Shown: piece by piece, positions 26,445 through 38,427 of the stretch
Position numbering within the stretch: position 1 is the first letter of the stretch
Layout of the letters: each line of letters opens with the position of its first letter
DNA from: Cohnella zeiphila
GTDB lineage: Bacteria; Bacillota; Bacilli; Paenibacillales; Paenibacillaceae
Reading direction: 5' to 3'
Assembly (NCBI RefSeq): GCF_014212055.1
Contig: NZ_JACJVO010000024.1
Location: 1-64,000 of the forward strand
DNA: 64,000 bases
Translations under genes and position numbers: made by a program
The notes under the pieces: model-generated
Told to the model about the DNA's origin: nothing
Seen by the model: only the letters and a program-made list of their open reading frames with translations
Database searches by the model: none

Positions 26445-27455
26445 TCAGGCGCCGTTCCGGCTTGCCGCCAGATGGGCGGCAATCTTCGTTCCGTGATAGC
26501 GTCCGCTCTCGATGAAAATCTCGTTGGCGTCCCGGCCGGTCGAGACGACGCCGGCCAAGTAGAGCCCGGGCACGTTCGTCTCCATCGTCTCGGGATCGTG
26601 CGTCGGCGGAATCTCCCCGTCCGGCGCTTCGACGCCCATCGCCCGCAAGAAGCCGCGATCCGGCCGAAAGCCGGTAAGCGCCAGAACAAAGTCCGCTTCC
26701 ACCGTCCGTAAGATCGGCTCGCCCGCCGGCTCCTGCTCCTCTGACCGAACGATTACCCGGCCGTATTCGATCTCGACCACTCTCGAGCGGGTAAGCAGGT
26801 CGATTCTTCCCTTGGACACGCTCGACAGCAGGAGCGGACGAACCCACGGCTTCACGTTGTCCGACACCGACTCCCCGCGGTAAACGATCGTCACCCGAGC
26901 GCCTACGTGCACGAGCTCCAGGGCGGCATCGACCGCCGAGTTGCTGCCGCCGATGATGACCACCTTCGTGCCGGCGTAGGGATGCGCCTCTCGAAAGAAA
27001 TGGCTGACGTGCGGCAGCTCTTCGCCCGGGATGCCGATGCGATTCGGATGGTCGAAATAGCCTGTCGCCACTACGACCGCGCCGGCCGTCGTTGTCAGCG
27101 TCTCGCCCGCCCGATTGACCGAGGAGACGCGAAATGCGCCGTCTTCGGTTCGCTCGACCGACGTCACTTTCTCAAAGCGGCGAATGCGAAGCTGTCTCCG
27201 TTCCGATACGATCCGATAATAGTTCAGCGCCTCCAGCCGAGAGGGTTTGTCGTTCGGCGTCACGAACGGGATGCCGGCGATCTCCAGATTTTCAGCGCTG
27301 CTGAAAAAAAGCATGTGAACCGGGTATTGAGAGATCGAGTAAGCGACGTTTTCCTTTTCGATGATGAGCGGATCGAAGCCCTGGTCCTGAAGCTCGGCCG
27401 CAGCCGACAAACCGCACGGGCCGGCTCCGACCACGACGACTTGTTCCTTTTCCAT
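26445..27455 (-). CDS. ypdA: YpdA-like bacillithiol-disulfide reductase (FAD/NADPH)
   Basis: This 336-aa flavoprotein of the YpdA/Bdr family, in established cases, reduces oxidised bacillithiol (BSSB) with NADPH. The N-terminal FAD-binding Rossmann motif is GAGPCGLSAAAELQ. The NADPH-binding motif is IIGGSNSAVDAALELVHVGA (about 167-186), and a C-terminal ATGYFDHPN/LTGFRPD pattern is present. The Cys in GPCG matches the Cys conserved in YpdA. The start is the ATG at 27455 behind AAGGCGGTG; a GTG four codons upstream is possible. It stands 85 bp before dps. Confidence 0.9.
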   Translation of the reverse strand: MEKEQVVVVGAGPCGLSAAAELQDQGFDPLIIEKENVAYSISQYPVHMLFFSSAENLEIAGIPFVTPNDKPSRLEALNYYRIVSERRQLRIRRFEKVTSVERTEDGAFRVSSVNRAGETLTTTAGAVVVATGYFDHPNRIGIPGEELPHVSHFFREAHPYAGTKVVIIGGSNSAVDAALELVHVGARVTIVYRGESVSDNVKPWVRPLLLSSVSKGRIDLLTRSRVVEIEYGRVIVRSEEQEPAGEPILRTVEADFVLALTGFRPDRGFLRAMGVEAPDGEIPPTHDPETMETNVPGLYLAGVVSTGRDANEIFIESGRYHGTKIAAHLAASRNGA

Positions 27456-27521
27456 GTTGCTAAACACCGCCTTTCGAGTGACCCCCGTGCCGCCTTATGC
27501 TCCAACGGGCAGATGAACGGC

Positions 27522-27572
27522 AAAAATCGCCGGGAAGCGGCCCCTTGGAGGGGCGAACGCTTCTCGGCGATT
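27522..27572 (-). terminator. Terminator of the atp operon
   Basis: A long stem built from AATCGCCG (27525-27532) and CGGCGATT (27565-27572) has an inner GAAGCG/CGCTTC stem and a minus-strand TTTTT tail. It starts 14 bp after the atpC stop codon. Confidence 0.88.
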
Positions 27573-27585
27573 CGGGTGATGGATA

Positions 27586-27984
27586 TCAACGACCGGACGT
27601 CTGGATACGAGTCACGGCGCGCTGCAACGCAAGTTCGGCCCGCTTGTGGTCGATCTCGTCCTGCTTGCTGGACAGCCGATGCTCGGCGCGATCCTTGGCT
27701 TGCTGAGCGCGGGCGACGTCGATGTCCGCCCCGAGCTCCGCCGTCTCCGCCAGAATGACCACTTTGTCCTTGCGCACTTCCATGAAGCCGCCGTGAACGG
27801 CGATGAACTCTTCCGAGTTGTCCTTCTTGGCTTTGACCGGCGCAATCTTCAGCGGCGTGACCAGCGGCACGTGATGCGGCAGAATCCCGAGCTGTCCGCC
27901 AACGCCGTGTACGACGACCATGTTGACGTCTTGCTCGTAAACTTTCCGCTCCGGGGTGACGATCTCCAACCGTAAGGTGCTCAT
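27586..27984 (-). CDS. atpC: ATP synthase epsilon subunit
   Basis: The epsilon subunit is part of the central stalk and restrains ATP hydrolysis. The 132-aa protein has an N-terminal beta-barrel (about 1-85: VTPERKVYEQDV, GILPHHVPLVTPL) and a C-terminal helical hairpin rich in Ala, Lys and Arg (about 90-132). It is the last gene of the atp operon, 23 bp after atpD. Confidence 0.97.
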   Translation of the reverse strand: MSTLRLEIVTPERKVYEQDVNMVVVHGVGGQLGILPHHVPLVTPLKIAPVKAKKDNSEEFIAVHGGFMEVRKDKVVILAETAELGADIDVARAQQAKDRAEHRLSSKQDEIDHKRAELALQRAVTRIQTSGR

Positions 27985-28007
27985 GGGTATTCCTCCTTAG
28001 CGGCGGA

Positions 28008-29447
<1,440 letters not shown>

Positions 29448-30320
29448 TTAGCTCAGCGCGTTCGCGCCGCCGACGATCTCCGCAATCTCTTGCGTAATGG
29501 CCGCTTGGCGCGCACGGTTGTAATTTAGGGTCAATTGAGAAATCATCTTCGTCGCGTTCTTCGTCGCGTTGCCCATCGCGGTCATCCGCGAACCGAACTC
29601 GCTCGCCTTGTTGTCCAGCAGCGCGCTGTACACGAGCGTCTCGGCATACTTCGGCAGCAGAACGTTCAGCACTTCCTCCGCCGACGGCTCGTACTCGTAC
29701 TGAGCCGAAGGGCCGGACTTGTCGCCGGAGAACTGGGACGCATCCAGAGGGAGCATCCGGCCGATCGTCGGGATTTGCGAGATCGCGTTGACGAATTTGT
29801 TATAGACGACGTACAGCTCGTCGAACTCGCCGGTCTCAAACCCTTGCACCGCATTGGAAGCGATGGACTTGATGTCGGCGAACTTCGGAGAGTCCGGAAC
29901 GCCGACCTCTTCCTGACGGATGGCGAAGTTCCGGCGCTTGAGATAATCGCGGCCTTTGCGGCCGATGACGAACAAAGCGAATTCGTCCGCGGACTTGTGC
30001 TTCGAACGGATCGTCTCCACCAGCTTCTTGAGCAAGTTGGTGTTGAGGCCTCCGGCGAGCCCGCGGTCCGAGGAGATGACCAGGTAAGCGGTCCGCTTGA
30101 TCTCTCGGCTTTGCAGCATCGGATGGCTGACGCTTCCGCCTCCCGTCGCAATGCTGGATACGACTTCCCGCAGCTTGTCGGAGTAGGGACGGCTGGCCAG
30201 CGCCGCCGATTGGGCGCGCTTGAGCTTCGCGGCCGAGACCATCTCCATCGCCTTCGTGATCTGCTTCGTATTCTGCGTGCTCTTGATTTGGCGCTTGATC
30301 TCGCGCATTCCTTTAGCCAT
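29448..30320 (-). CDS. atpG: ATP synthase gamma subunit
   Basis: The gamma subunit is the rotating shaft that couples Fo to F1. The 290-aa protein begins with the coiled-coil MREIKRQIKSTQNTKQITKA and ends with the matching C-terminal helix NRARQAAITQEIAEIVGGA. The Rossmann-like middle carries SDRGLAGGLN. It lies 33 bp before atpD. Confidence 0.97.
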   Translation of the reverse strand: MAKGMREIKRQIKSTQNTKQITKAMEMVSAAKLKRAQSAALASRPYSDKLREVVSSIATGGGSVSHPMLQSREIKRTAYLVISSDRGLAGGLNTNLLKKLVETIRSKHKSADEFALFVIGRKGRDYLKRRNFAIRQEEVGVPDSPKFADIKSIASNAVQGFETGEFDELYVVYNKFVNAISQIPTIGRMLPLDASQFSGDKSGPSAQYEYEPSAEEVLNVLLPKYAETLVYSALLDNKASEFGSRMTAMGNATKNATKMISQLTLNYNRARQAAITQEIAEIVGGANALS

Positions 30321-30402
30321 TCATGTCACCACCTTATCGCCGGGCTGCCCGAACGGTCGGACAGCTCCCGGCGCCAGCTTATTCGGACGTTGTAAGATGA
30401 GC

Positions 30403-31932
<1,530 letters not shown>

Positions 31933-32481
31933 CTAATTTGCCGACGTTTGCAGCGCTTTGTCCATCCGTTCCAACTTGCCGCGGAGGCTGCCGTCGTACA
32001 ACGTATCTCCGATGCGGACCGTCAGTCCTCCAAGCAAGGAAGAATCGACCGTATCGTGCACTCGGACCGTTTTGCCAAGCAATTCGCTGAACTTTGCTGC
32101 CAGCCGTTCCTTCTCGCCCGCCGCAAGCGGCTTCGCGGAAGTGACTTGCGCATCGGCGCGGCCGAGCGCTTCGCCCGCAACTTGCAGATAAGCTTCCAGC
32201 ACCGCGTCCAGTTCTCCCTGACGCCCGCGCTCGATCAGCAAACCGACCGTATGAAGCACGAACGGCAGCATCGCTCCCGCGAACGCCTTGTTGACCGCTT
32301 CAACCTTCGCATTCGGCTGAATGTTCGGTGCCGACAGAAAAGCGCGGAACTCCGGAAGCTGACCGATCGCGGTTACGATCGATTGGAGCTGCTCTTCCGT
32401 CTCGGAGACTTTGCCTTGTTCACGGGCCAATTCGAAGAGCGCCTTCGCGTAACGCTTCGCGACTACACTGCTGCGGCTCAT
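31933..32481 (-). CDS. atpH: ATP synthase delta subunit
   Basis: The delta subunit joins the peripheral stalk to the top of F1. The 182-aa protein has the N-terminal helical domain (VVAKRYAKALFELA) and the C-terminal motif DSSLLGGLTVRIGDTLYDGS. The ATG overlaps the atpF stop by 4 bp (ATGA). Confidence 0.97.
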   Translation of the reverse strand: MSRSSVVAKRYAKALFELAREQGKVSETEEQLQSIVTAIGQLPEFRAFLSAPNIQPNAKVEAVNKAFAGAMLPFVLHTVGLLIERGRQGELDAVLEAYLQVAGEALGRADAQVTSAKPLAAGEKERLAAKFSELLGKTVRVHDTVDSSLLGGLTVRIGDTLYDGSLRGKLERMDKALQTSAN

Positions 32482-32969
32482 GACTTCTTCCCTACCTCTT
32501 GGAGGTATTGGTCGACCAATTGCGATTGCGTCTGCTCGTCGATCTGCTTCTCGATGATCTTGGAAGCGATCAGCACGGACAACCCGCTGACTTGCGCCTT
32601 CAGGGAGGCAATCGCCTTGTTCTTCTCGGCTTCGATGTCGCGCAGCGCCTCATCTTTGAGGCGAACGGCCTCATTGCGGGCCGCGGTTACGATCTCGTCA
32701 GCCTGCTTCGAGCCGGTCGACTTGGCGAGCTCGATAATATCGTGCGCTTCCTTGCGGGCTTGCTGAAGCGCCTGCTTCTGATCTTCCAGGAACTGAGCCG
32801 CGTCCGCGCGGTTCTTCTCGGCGCTGTCCATCTGGTCTTTGACCATCTGACGGCGCTTCTCCATGATGCCGAACAGCGGTTTGAACGCAAACTTCGAGAG
32901 CAGCAAGTACAAGATCCCGAAAGCGATGATTTGAATGACAAAGCTGGTCCAGTTAAAGAGACCTCCCAC
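32478..32969 (-). CDS. atpF: ATP synthase subunit b
   Basis: The peripheral stalk subunit: one N-terminal membrane helix (about 8-26), then a long amphipathic coiled coil (about 35-150) rich in Ala, Glu, Lys and Gln. The 163-aa length is typical. The start is a GTG behind AAAGGAG. Confidence 0.96.
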   Translation of the reverse strand: MGGLFNWTSFVIQIIAFGILYLLLSKFAFKPLFGIMEKRRQMVKDQMDSAEKNRADAAQFLEDQKQALQQARKEAHDIIELAKSTGSKQADEIVTAARNEAVRLKDEALRDIEAEKNKAIASLKAQVSGLSVLIASKIIEKQIDEQTQSQLVDQYLQEVGKKS

Positions 32970-33079
32970 CGAGAGTCACGCTCCTTTCGCCATACTGCGT
33001 AGATAAATCCCAAACGCCGATTTCATAAGGAAGGCGTGGAGGCAGAAGGCCTCCGCGCCTACCGTTATCGATTCGATTC

Positions 33080-33304
<225 letters not shown>

Positions 33305-33340
33305 TTAAAATCCTCCTCGATTTGGGGTCGTTCTATAGAG

Positions 33341-34102
33341 TTAGTGATTCTCTTCATGAATGCTGGCCTGGCCGATATAGACCATCGTCAGCATTGTAAA
33401 GACGAACGCTTGAATTGCGCCTACGAACACGCTGAAGCCTTGCCATAAGAGCAGTGCCGGAATTCCGACCCAGCCCATGCCGAGAATAACCCCGATCATA
33501 ACTTCGCCGGCATAGATGTTGCCGAAAAGCCGCAGGCCGAGCGTAAGCGGTTTGGACAACGTCTCGATGATATTGATCGGCAAGAAGAAAGGCCACGGTT
33601 CGAAGTAGTGCTTGAGATAATGCTTGCGGTTATGCCGAACCCCCTGAATGTGGGAGATCACGATGACGGTGAGGGCCAGTGCCATCGTCATCGAGGCGTC
33701 AGCCGTAGGAGACTTCCACCAGGCGAATTCCGCTTCGTCCTTGCCGTCCATGAACAGCTCCATTCCGAGGAACGTCGCGTGTCCGTGGTGGGCTTCGGTA
33801 ATAAAGTTAAACGGCAGGCCGAGCATGTTCCCTATAAAAATATAGAGAATCAAAGTCAGGCCGAGAGTCAAGTAAACCCGTCCTCGCTTGAAATCGGTTG
33901 CCATGCCGATGACGTTGCTGACGAACTCGACGACCCATTCCATGAAATTCTGCAGCTTGCCGGGGTTCTCGACCGACAGGTTGCGGACGGACAAGCGCGC
34001 CAAAATAAACGCGACGAGACTTGTCACGACGATCATGATGATAGCGGCAAAATCCAGGTTGACTCCGCCGCCGAACTTGACGATTGGCGCCAAATGTTCC
34101 AT
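33341..34102 (-). CDS. atpB: ATP synthase subunit a
   Basis: The stator channel subunit that passes protons to the c-ring. The 253-aa protein has about six membrane segments. The essential Arg lies in PLTLGLRLFGNIYAGE, and a conserved Gln-containing helix is near the C-terminus (FVGAIQAFVFTML). The start is the ATG at 34102 (MEHLAPIVKF) behind AAAGGGGTGAG, 1 bp after the atpI stop. An upstream in-frame start at 34198 lies inside atpI and is rejected. Confidence 0.97.
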   Translation of the reverse strand: MEHLAPIVKFGGGVNLDFAAIIMIVVTSLVAFILARLSVRNLSVENPGKLQNFMEWVVEFVSNVIGMATDFKRGRVYLTLGLTLILYIFIGNMLGLPFNFITEAHHGHATFLGMELFMDGKDEAEFAWWKSPTADASMTMALALTVIVISHIQGVRHNRKHYLKHYFEPWPFFLPINIIETLSKPLTLGLRLFGNIYAGEVMIGVILGMGWVGIPALLLWQGFSVFVGAIQAFVFTMLTMVYIGQASIHEENH

Positions 34103-34103
34103 G

Positions 34104-34514
34104 CTAGTGCTTCTCACCCCTTTCATCGGTGGGATGGCTGCCGGATCGGCGCCTTCTGGAGAGAATACCCAATAGGAGTGTTGCCAACGGCGACGCAATT
34201 AAACCGGCCGCGGTGGACGCCAGATCGAAATGAAGCGTTCGCACCGAGACGACTCCGGCCAGAAGGCCGATGCAAGCCCGGGTCAAAAATCCCAGCCCCG
34301 AGCGCGGTTTGCGTCCCGAGATGATGGTATCGCCGAGCCTCGCGAGCTTCCAGGCCAAGTGCCAGGAGATCGCCAGACCGCCGATTACGCCGATCATAAA
34401 CCCTCCGAATACATTCTGGAGATCGGGCCGAATCGCCCACCCCAGACAACCCGCGGACAAAAAAAAGAAAGCGATTCTGGAAACTCTTCTGAGCAGAGCG
34501 GGCAATTCATCCAT
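34104..34514 (-). CDS. atpI: ATP synthase subunit I
   Basis: This 136-aa four-helix membrane protein belongs to the AtpI family, which assists c-ring assembly. It has hydrophobic segments at about 13-29, 36-53, 77-92 and 99-116 and a basic tail RRRRSG. It overlaps the upstream AtpZ-like gene by one base (TAATG). Confidence 0.88.
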   Translation of the reverse strand: MDELPALLRRVSRIAFFFLSAGCLGWAIRPDLQNVFGGFMIGVIGGLAISWHLAWKLARLGDTIISGRKPRSGLGFLTRACIGLLAGVVSVRTLHFDLASTAAGLIASPLATLLLGILSRRRRSGSHPTDERGEKH

Positions 34515-34765
34515 TACTGCTTACGCCTTTCTCCTGCGAACTTCCGAATCAGGGCGACGGCCGAGCCGATCCCGGCCACCAAGCCGACGACCAAGCCGAC
34601 CAGGTACCAGTACGACGTCCCGTTGTCGCGATCCATAGCCGCACCAACCCACCAGCCCAGTCCGACGCAAACGGCGAGTTCGATCCCGATCGCGGTGACC
34701 AGTCCGGCGGCCCGCCACGGATTCTCATCCGGGGGGATCGGCGGCTGACGTCGGGAATCTGGCAA
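34514..34765 (-). CDS. atpZ: AtpZ/AtpI family protein
   Basis: This 83-aa protein has two membrane helices (about 18-41 and 52-71) around the polar loop AMDRDNGTS. It matches small AtpZ proteins encoded at the head of atp operons and linked to magnesium or c-ring functions. The start appears to be TTG at 34765, about 12 nt after AAGGAG. Confidence 0.85.
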   Translation of the reverse strand: MPDSRRQPPIPPDENPWRAAGLVTAIGIELAVCVGLGWWVGAAMDRDNGTSYWYLVGLVVGLVAGIGSAVALIRKFAGERRKQ

Positions 34766-34845
34766 TTGGCATCCGCTCCTTCGACGTCTTTCGGAGTGAA
34801 GAAAAGGCGTTAAAGTAAGCCCTTTCTTCCTAAGGTTCCCGTTAT

Positions 34846-34875
34846 ATTGTATCGTTGGGGCACTTGCTTTGTCAA
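34846..34875 (-). promoter_or_regulatory. Sigma-A promoter of the atp operon
   Basis: On the minus strand a perfect TTGACA (34875-34870) is followed after 18 bp by TACAAT (34851-34846). The leader to atpZ is about 75 nt. The promoter lies downstream of the wecB terminator, so atp can be expressed apart from upp-wecB. Confidence 0.8.
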
Positions 34876-34912
34876 TTCGTCCAATTTCAAACTTTATGTG
34901 AACGGCATACGG

Positions 34913-34936
34913 AAAAATCGCGCCACTACGCGATTT
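34913..34936 (-). terminator. Terminator of upp-wecB
   Basis: An 8-bp stem, AAATCGCG (34915-34922) and CGCGATTT (34929-34936), is followed on the minus strand by a five-T run. The rest of 34937-35115 shows an ACAGT-TTC-ACTGT palindrome near 34960 and no gene. Confidence 0.75.
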
Positions 34937-35115
34937 GCAAGGATTCCCAACCGTACAGTTTCACTGTATGCTGTATGCCGTCGTCACAAAATAATCTGCC
35001 AACTCCTCCAAGCGTCCCCAATCAGCTCTTCGCACATACCCGGCCGACGTCTTCGCGCCCGGAAATCGAGCGGTTCCGAGCGCTGTCGACCGGAGCTTGC
35101 GGCAAGGCGCTTCCG

Positions 35116-36255
35116 TTATCTCGAGAACGGCTTCGGACGCTCTCCCCGGCCGAAATGGTGCAGGATCGCTTCGGCGATCCGCTTGGAGGCCTGACCGTCG
35201 CCGTACGGATTGGCCGCCTGGCTCATCCTCTCGTACAGAGCGGAATCGGTCAGGAGCGCTTTGGCCCGTCCGTAAACCCGATCTTCGTCGGTTCCGACCA
35301 GCTCCAGCGTCCCCGCCTCGATGCCTTCCGGCCGTTCGGTCGTATCGCGGAGAACGAGCACCGGCACGCCGAACGACGGCGCTTCTTCCTGCAGCCCGCC
35401 CGAGTCGGTCAAAATCAGGCGGGCATGGGGATAGAAGTTGTGAAGCTCGACCACGTCCAGCGGATCGATCAGCCGAATGCGCGGGTGCCCGCCGAGAATT
35501 TCTTCCGCCGGACCCTTGACCGCCGGGTTGGGATGCACCGGATAGACGATCGCGATGTCTTCGAACTCATCCGCCAGCCGGCGAACGGCTTGGAAGATGC
35601 GGCGATGGGGCTCGCCGAGCGCTTCGCGGCGGTGAGCGGTCATCAGGATCATCCGCTTGCCTTTCGCCCAGTCGAGCACGGGATGGGCGAAGTCCGGCTT
35701 TACCGTGTACTGGAACACGTCCGTCACCGTATTGCCGGTAACGTAGATTCTATCCTCCGGCTTGTTCTCCTTGCGAAGATTGCCCGCCGACCAATCGGTC
35801 GGAGCGAAATGCAGGTCGGCGAGAACGCCGGTCAGCTGCCGGTTCATCTCTTCGGGATACGGCGACAGCTTGTTCCACGTCCGCAGCCCCGCTTCCACGT
35901 GGCCGACTTGAACCTGCTGCAGGAAGGAAGCGTAGCTGGCCAGGAATGTCGTCAGCGTGTCCCCGTGAACGAGCACCAGATCGGGCTTCGCTTCTTTCAG
36001 AACCGGCTCCAGCCCTTGCAGCACGCGGACCGTAACCTCGTTCAACGATTGCTGCGCCTGCATGACGTCCAGATCGTAATCGGGCCGGATGCGGAATACT
36101 TCCAGCACCTGGTCCAGCATCTGCCGATGCTGCGCGGTCACGCAGACGATCGATTCGATCTGCCCCGGGTATTTCTGCAGTTCCAGGACAAGCGGCGCCA
36201 TCTTGATCGCTTCCGGGCGCACGCCGAAGATGCTCATCACTTTAATTGCGCTCAC
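35116..36255 (-). CDS. wecB: UDP-N-acetylglucosamine 2-epimerase (non-hydrolysing)
   Basis: This enzyme (MnaA/WecB) interconverts UDP-GlcNAc and UDP-ManNAc for wall teichoic acid or secondary wall polymer synthesis. The 379-aa protein has the family patterns FGVRPEAIKMAPL, VHGDTLTTF, HVEAGLRT and TDSGGLQEEAP. A GTG start lies behind AAGGAGAG. The order upp-wecB-atp matches Bacillus (upp-mnaA-atp). The ManNAc product fits the SLH-anchored surface proteins in this window, because SLH domains bind pyruvylated ManNAc polymers in related species. Confidence 0.96.
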   Translation of the reverse strand: MSAIKVMSIFGVRPEAIKMAPLVLELQKYPGQIESIVCVTAQHRQMLDQVLEVFRIRPDYDLDVMQAQQSLNEVTVRVLQGLEPVLKEAKPDLVLVHGDTLTTFLASYASFLQQVQVGHVEAGLRTWNKLSPYPEEMNRQLTGVLADLHFAPTDWSAGNLRKENKPEDRIYVTGNTVTDVFQYTVKPDFAHPVLDWAKGKRMILMTAHRREALGEPHRRIFQAVRRLADEFEDIAIVYPVHPNPAVKGPAEEILGGHPRIRLIDPLDVVELHNFYPHARLILTDSGGLQEEAPSFGVPVLVLRDTTERPEGIEAGTLELVGTDEDRVYGRAKALLTDSALYERMSQAANPYGDGQASKRIAEAILHHFGRGERPKPFSR

Positions 36256-36299
36256 GTCGGTTCTCTCCTTACCTGTCCGGTCTTGTCCGCCGAACTCTT

Positions 36300-36926
36300 T
36301 TATTTCGTGCCGTAAAGACGGTCGCCGGCATCGCCCAGTCCCGGAACGATGTATCCATGGCCGTTCAGGTGCCGGTCCAGCGCGGCGACGTAAATGTCGA
36401 TGTCCGGGTGCGCCTCCTGCACCGCCTTGACGCCTTCGGGCGCGGCGATCAGGCAGACGAGCTTCGTCGGACGGCAGCTCCTGGCCTTCAGCGAGGCGAT
36501 CGCCGCGTTGGCGGAACCGCCTGTCGCGAGCATCGGATCGAGCACGATCAGTTCCCGCTCGGTCACGTCGGAAGGCAAGCTGAAATAATACTCTACCGGC
36601 TGAAGCGTCTCCGGGTCGCGGTACATTCCGATGTGGCCGACCTTGGCCGAAGGAAGCAGCTTCAGCATGCCGTCCACCATGCCGAGCCCGGCGCGCAGGA
36701 TCGGCACCAGACCGAGCATTCGGCCGACGACGAAGCCTTCCGCCTCCGCGACCGGCGTCTGAACGCGGATCTTCTCCAGCGGAATGTCCTTCGTCACCTC
36801 GTACGCCATCATCGTCGCCAGCTCGTCTACCAGTTCGCGGAACTGCTTGGTATCCGTATTCTTATCGCGCAGAAAGGTCATTTTGTGCTGGATCAGCGGG
36901 TGATCGCACACGATAAAACGTCCCAT
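36300..36926 (-). CDS. upp: Uracil phosphoribosyltransferase
   Basis: Upp salvages uracil to UMP with PRPP. The 208-aa protein has the PRPP-binding motif [16 protein letters not shown] and the C-terminal uracil-contact segment [21 protein letters not shown] precedes the ATG. A perfect TATAAT lies at 37035-37030 on the minus strand without a clear -35. The 239-bp gap to the plus-strand gene holds nothing else I can name. Confidence 0.97.
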   Translation of the reverse strand: MGRFIVCDHPLIQHKMTFLRDKNTDTKQFRELVDELATMMAYEVTKDIPLEKIRVQTPVAEAEGFVVGRMLGLVPILRAGLGMVDGMLKLLPSAKVGHIGMYRDPETLQPVEYYFSLPSDVTERELIVLDPMLATGGSANAAIASLKARSCRPTKLVCLIAAPEGVKAVQEAHPDIDIYVAALDRHLNGHGYIVPGLGDAGDRLYGTK

Positions 36927-37165
36927 TCCTTCCTCTCCTTCCTATGTCGAGGGTCCGGTCGGCGTTTGGCCGATCATCCCCGCCCCTTCCGCCGCGGCAA
37001 AAAAGTTATTGTCCGTTTTAGCCTATCCGATTATAACTGAAACTCATCCCCCGCGCTCCCCTTTTTTTCAAAAAAATGCCGGTCCCGATAAGGAATTGCT
37101 TCGAACGATTCACCCGTTGCCGGGCATTCGCATAGCTTATCGAAGATCAATAGGGAGGTATGCCC

Positions 37166-37471
37166 ATGAGCGCGAGCACGACCAGGGACAGCTCCGTCCT
37201 CTATAAAGCAGAGAGCGGTTGGGTCGATCAGGTCAAGCAAGCCCGAAGCCAGCTCAATAGCTTGTGCAGCAAGCACATGAACCGCGCGGTGCGGGTTCAG
37301 ACGATCGACGGCCATACGTACGAAGGCGTACTCGTCGGCTCCGACGGCGGCCATATTCATCTGATGGTCCGGCCGACGCCGAGCGATTTCCGGTTTTTCG
37401 GCCCATCCGCTTCCAACGCCATCCTGACTCTCGTCCTTTACGAGCTGTTGGTGATCACGCTGCTGATCTGA
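37166..37471 (+). CDS. Small Sm-like membrane-anchored protein
   Basis: This 101-aa protein has a polar N-terminal helix and the phrase MNRAVRVQTIDGHTYEGVLV, with GSDGGHIHL after it. That order (basic start, strand, TIDG turn, strand, G-D turn) resembles the first half of an LSm/Hfq-type beta barrel. The C-terminus is one hydrophobic helix (about 80-101). The second ATG is the likely start: GGGAGG lies 7 nt before it and abuts the first ATG at 37160. It ends in a strong terminator. Function unknown; the Sm-like reading is tentative. Confidence 0.75.
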   Translation: MSASTTRDSSVLYKAESGWVDQVKQARSQLNSLCSKHMNRAVRVQTIDGHTYEGVLVGSDGGHIHLMVRPTPSDFRFFGPSASNAILTLVLYELLVITLLI

Positions 37472-37506
37472 CAACGGAACCGGACTTCCGGCGCAAGATT
37501 TCCTCT

Positions 37507-37533
37507 CCCGGCCCAGGCCGGGCGTTTTTTTTT
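37507..37533 (+). terminator. Terminator of the Sm-like gene
   Basis: A 7-bp stem CCCGGCC / GGCCGGG with a 2-nt loop is followed by CG and nine T on the plus strand. Confidence 0.88.
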
Positions 37534-37609
37534 GACAGATTACCCATGCCTCGTCCCTCTCCGCCGCATTCAATAATCATGAAAAATCGAATCAGGCGGT
37601 GAGCAGACC

Positions 37610-38353
37610 ATGTCGAACGCACGTATTCCGAACCATCGTCCCCGTCTAACGGCCGGGTCGGACCGAGTCCAGGCCAGCAGCTACGGATGGACCTCGTCCA
37701 ACTGGAGCGGCTACGCTCTCTCCGGAGCGAAAGGCGCATTCCGCCGCGTCTCCGCATGCTGGACCGTGCCTTTCGTCCGGCCAAGCTCCAGCCCGTCTTA
37801 CTCCTCCGCATGGATCGGAATCGACGGCTTCAACAACAGCAGCTTGATCCAGACGGGAACCGGGCACGACTATGTGAACGGCAAAGCATACTATTACGCC
37901 TGGTGGGAGATCCTTCCCGCCGCGGCGACCCTCATTCGGCTGCCGGTTCATCCCGGAGACCGTATTCAAGCCGTTATCGCCCGGATCAGCCGGTCCCGCT
38001 GGTCGATCGTTCTTCGCAACCGGACCCGCAATTGGACCTTCCGTACCATTCGACGTTACAACGGGCCGCAGAGTTCAGCCGAATGGGTCGTGGAAGCGCC
38101 GCAGGTCGGAACGTCATTGTCCCGGCTCGCAAGCCTGTCTCCCGTTCCGTTCTCCCGCTGCCGGGTTAACGGCAGAAACCCTCGTCTGACTCTCGGCGAG
38201 CGGGGCGTGATGGTTCGCGACAACCGCGTGATCTCCATCCCTACCCGTCCAAACGGCGAGGGCGACGCTTTTGTCGTCAAAGGAACGCAGACGACCCACT
38301 CTCCCTCCTACGCGTATGTCGGCAAACCGATTCTGAATCCCCGTCCCCGTTAG
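37610..38353 (+). CDS. G1 family glutamic endopeptidase-like protein
   Basis: This 247-aa protein matches peptidase family G1 (eqolisins), acid proteases with a Gln/Glu dyad. The pattern is complete: SSNWSGYAL near residue 31, CWTVPF, AWIGIDGF followed by LIQTGT (candidate catalytic Gln), YYAWWEILP and SAEWVVEAPQ (candidate catalytic Glu). No signal peptide or propeptide is visible; the N-terminus is polar and basic, and the protein is very Arg-rich. A GGCGGTGAG site precedes the ATG. The target is unknown; in a spore former a spore or cytosolic role is possible. Confidence 0.88.
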   Translation: MSNARIPNHRPRLTAGSDRVQASSYGWTSSNWSGYALSGAKGAFRRVSACWTVPFVRPSSSPSYSSAWIGIDGFNNSSLIQTGTGHDYVNGKAYYYAWWEILPAAATLIRLPVHPGDRIQAVIARISRSRWSIVLRNRTRNWTFRTIRRYNGPQSSAEWVVEAPQVGTSLSRLASLSPVPFSRCRVNGRNPRLTLGERGVMVRDNRVISIPTRPNGEGDAFVVKGTQTTHSPSYAYVGKPILNPRPR

Positions 38354-38362
38354 CCGCGCTTC

Positions 38363-38413
38363 AAAAAAAGACCCGGTTCCCCGCGGACAACCGCGTCGGA
38401 ATTCGGGTCTTTC
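38363..38413. terminator. Bidirectional terminator
   Basis: Arms AAAGACCCG (38367-38375) and CGGGTCTTT (38404-38412), with an inner CCGCGG/CCGCG stem, lie between the converging G1 peptidase gene (ends 38353) and the DUF4247 gene (ends 38428). T-runs occur on both sides. Confidence 0.8.
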
Positions 38414-38427
38414 CAAACGTGAAGGCT

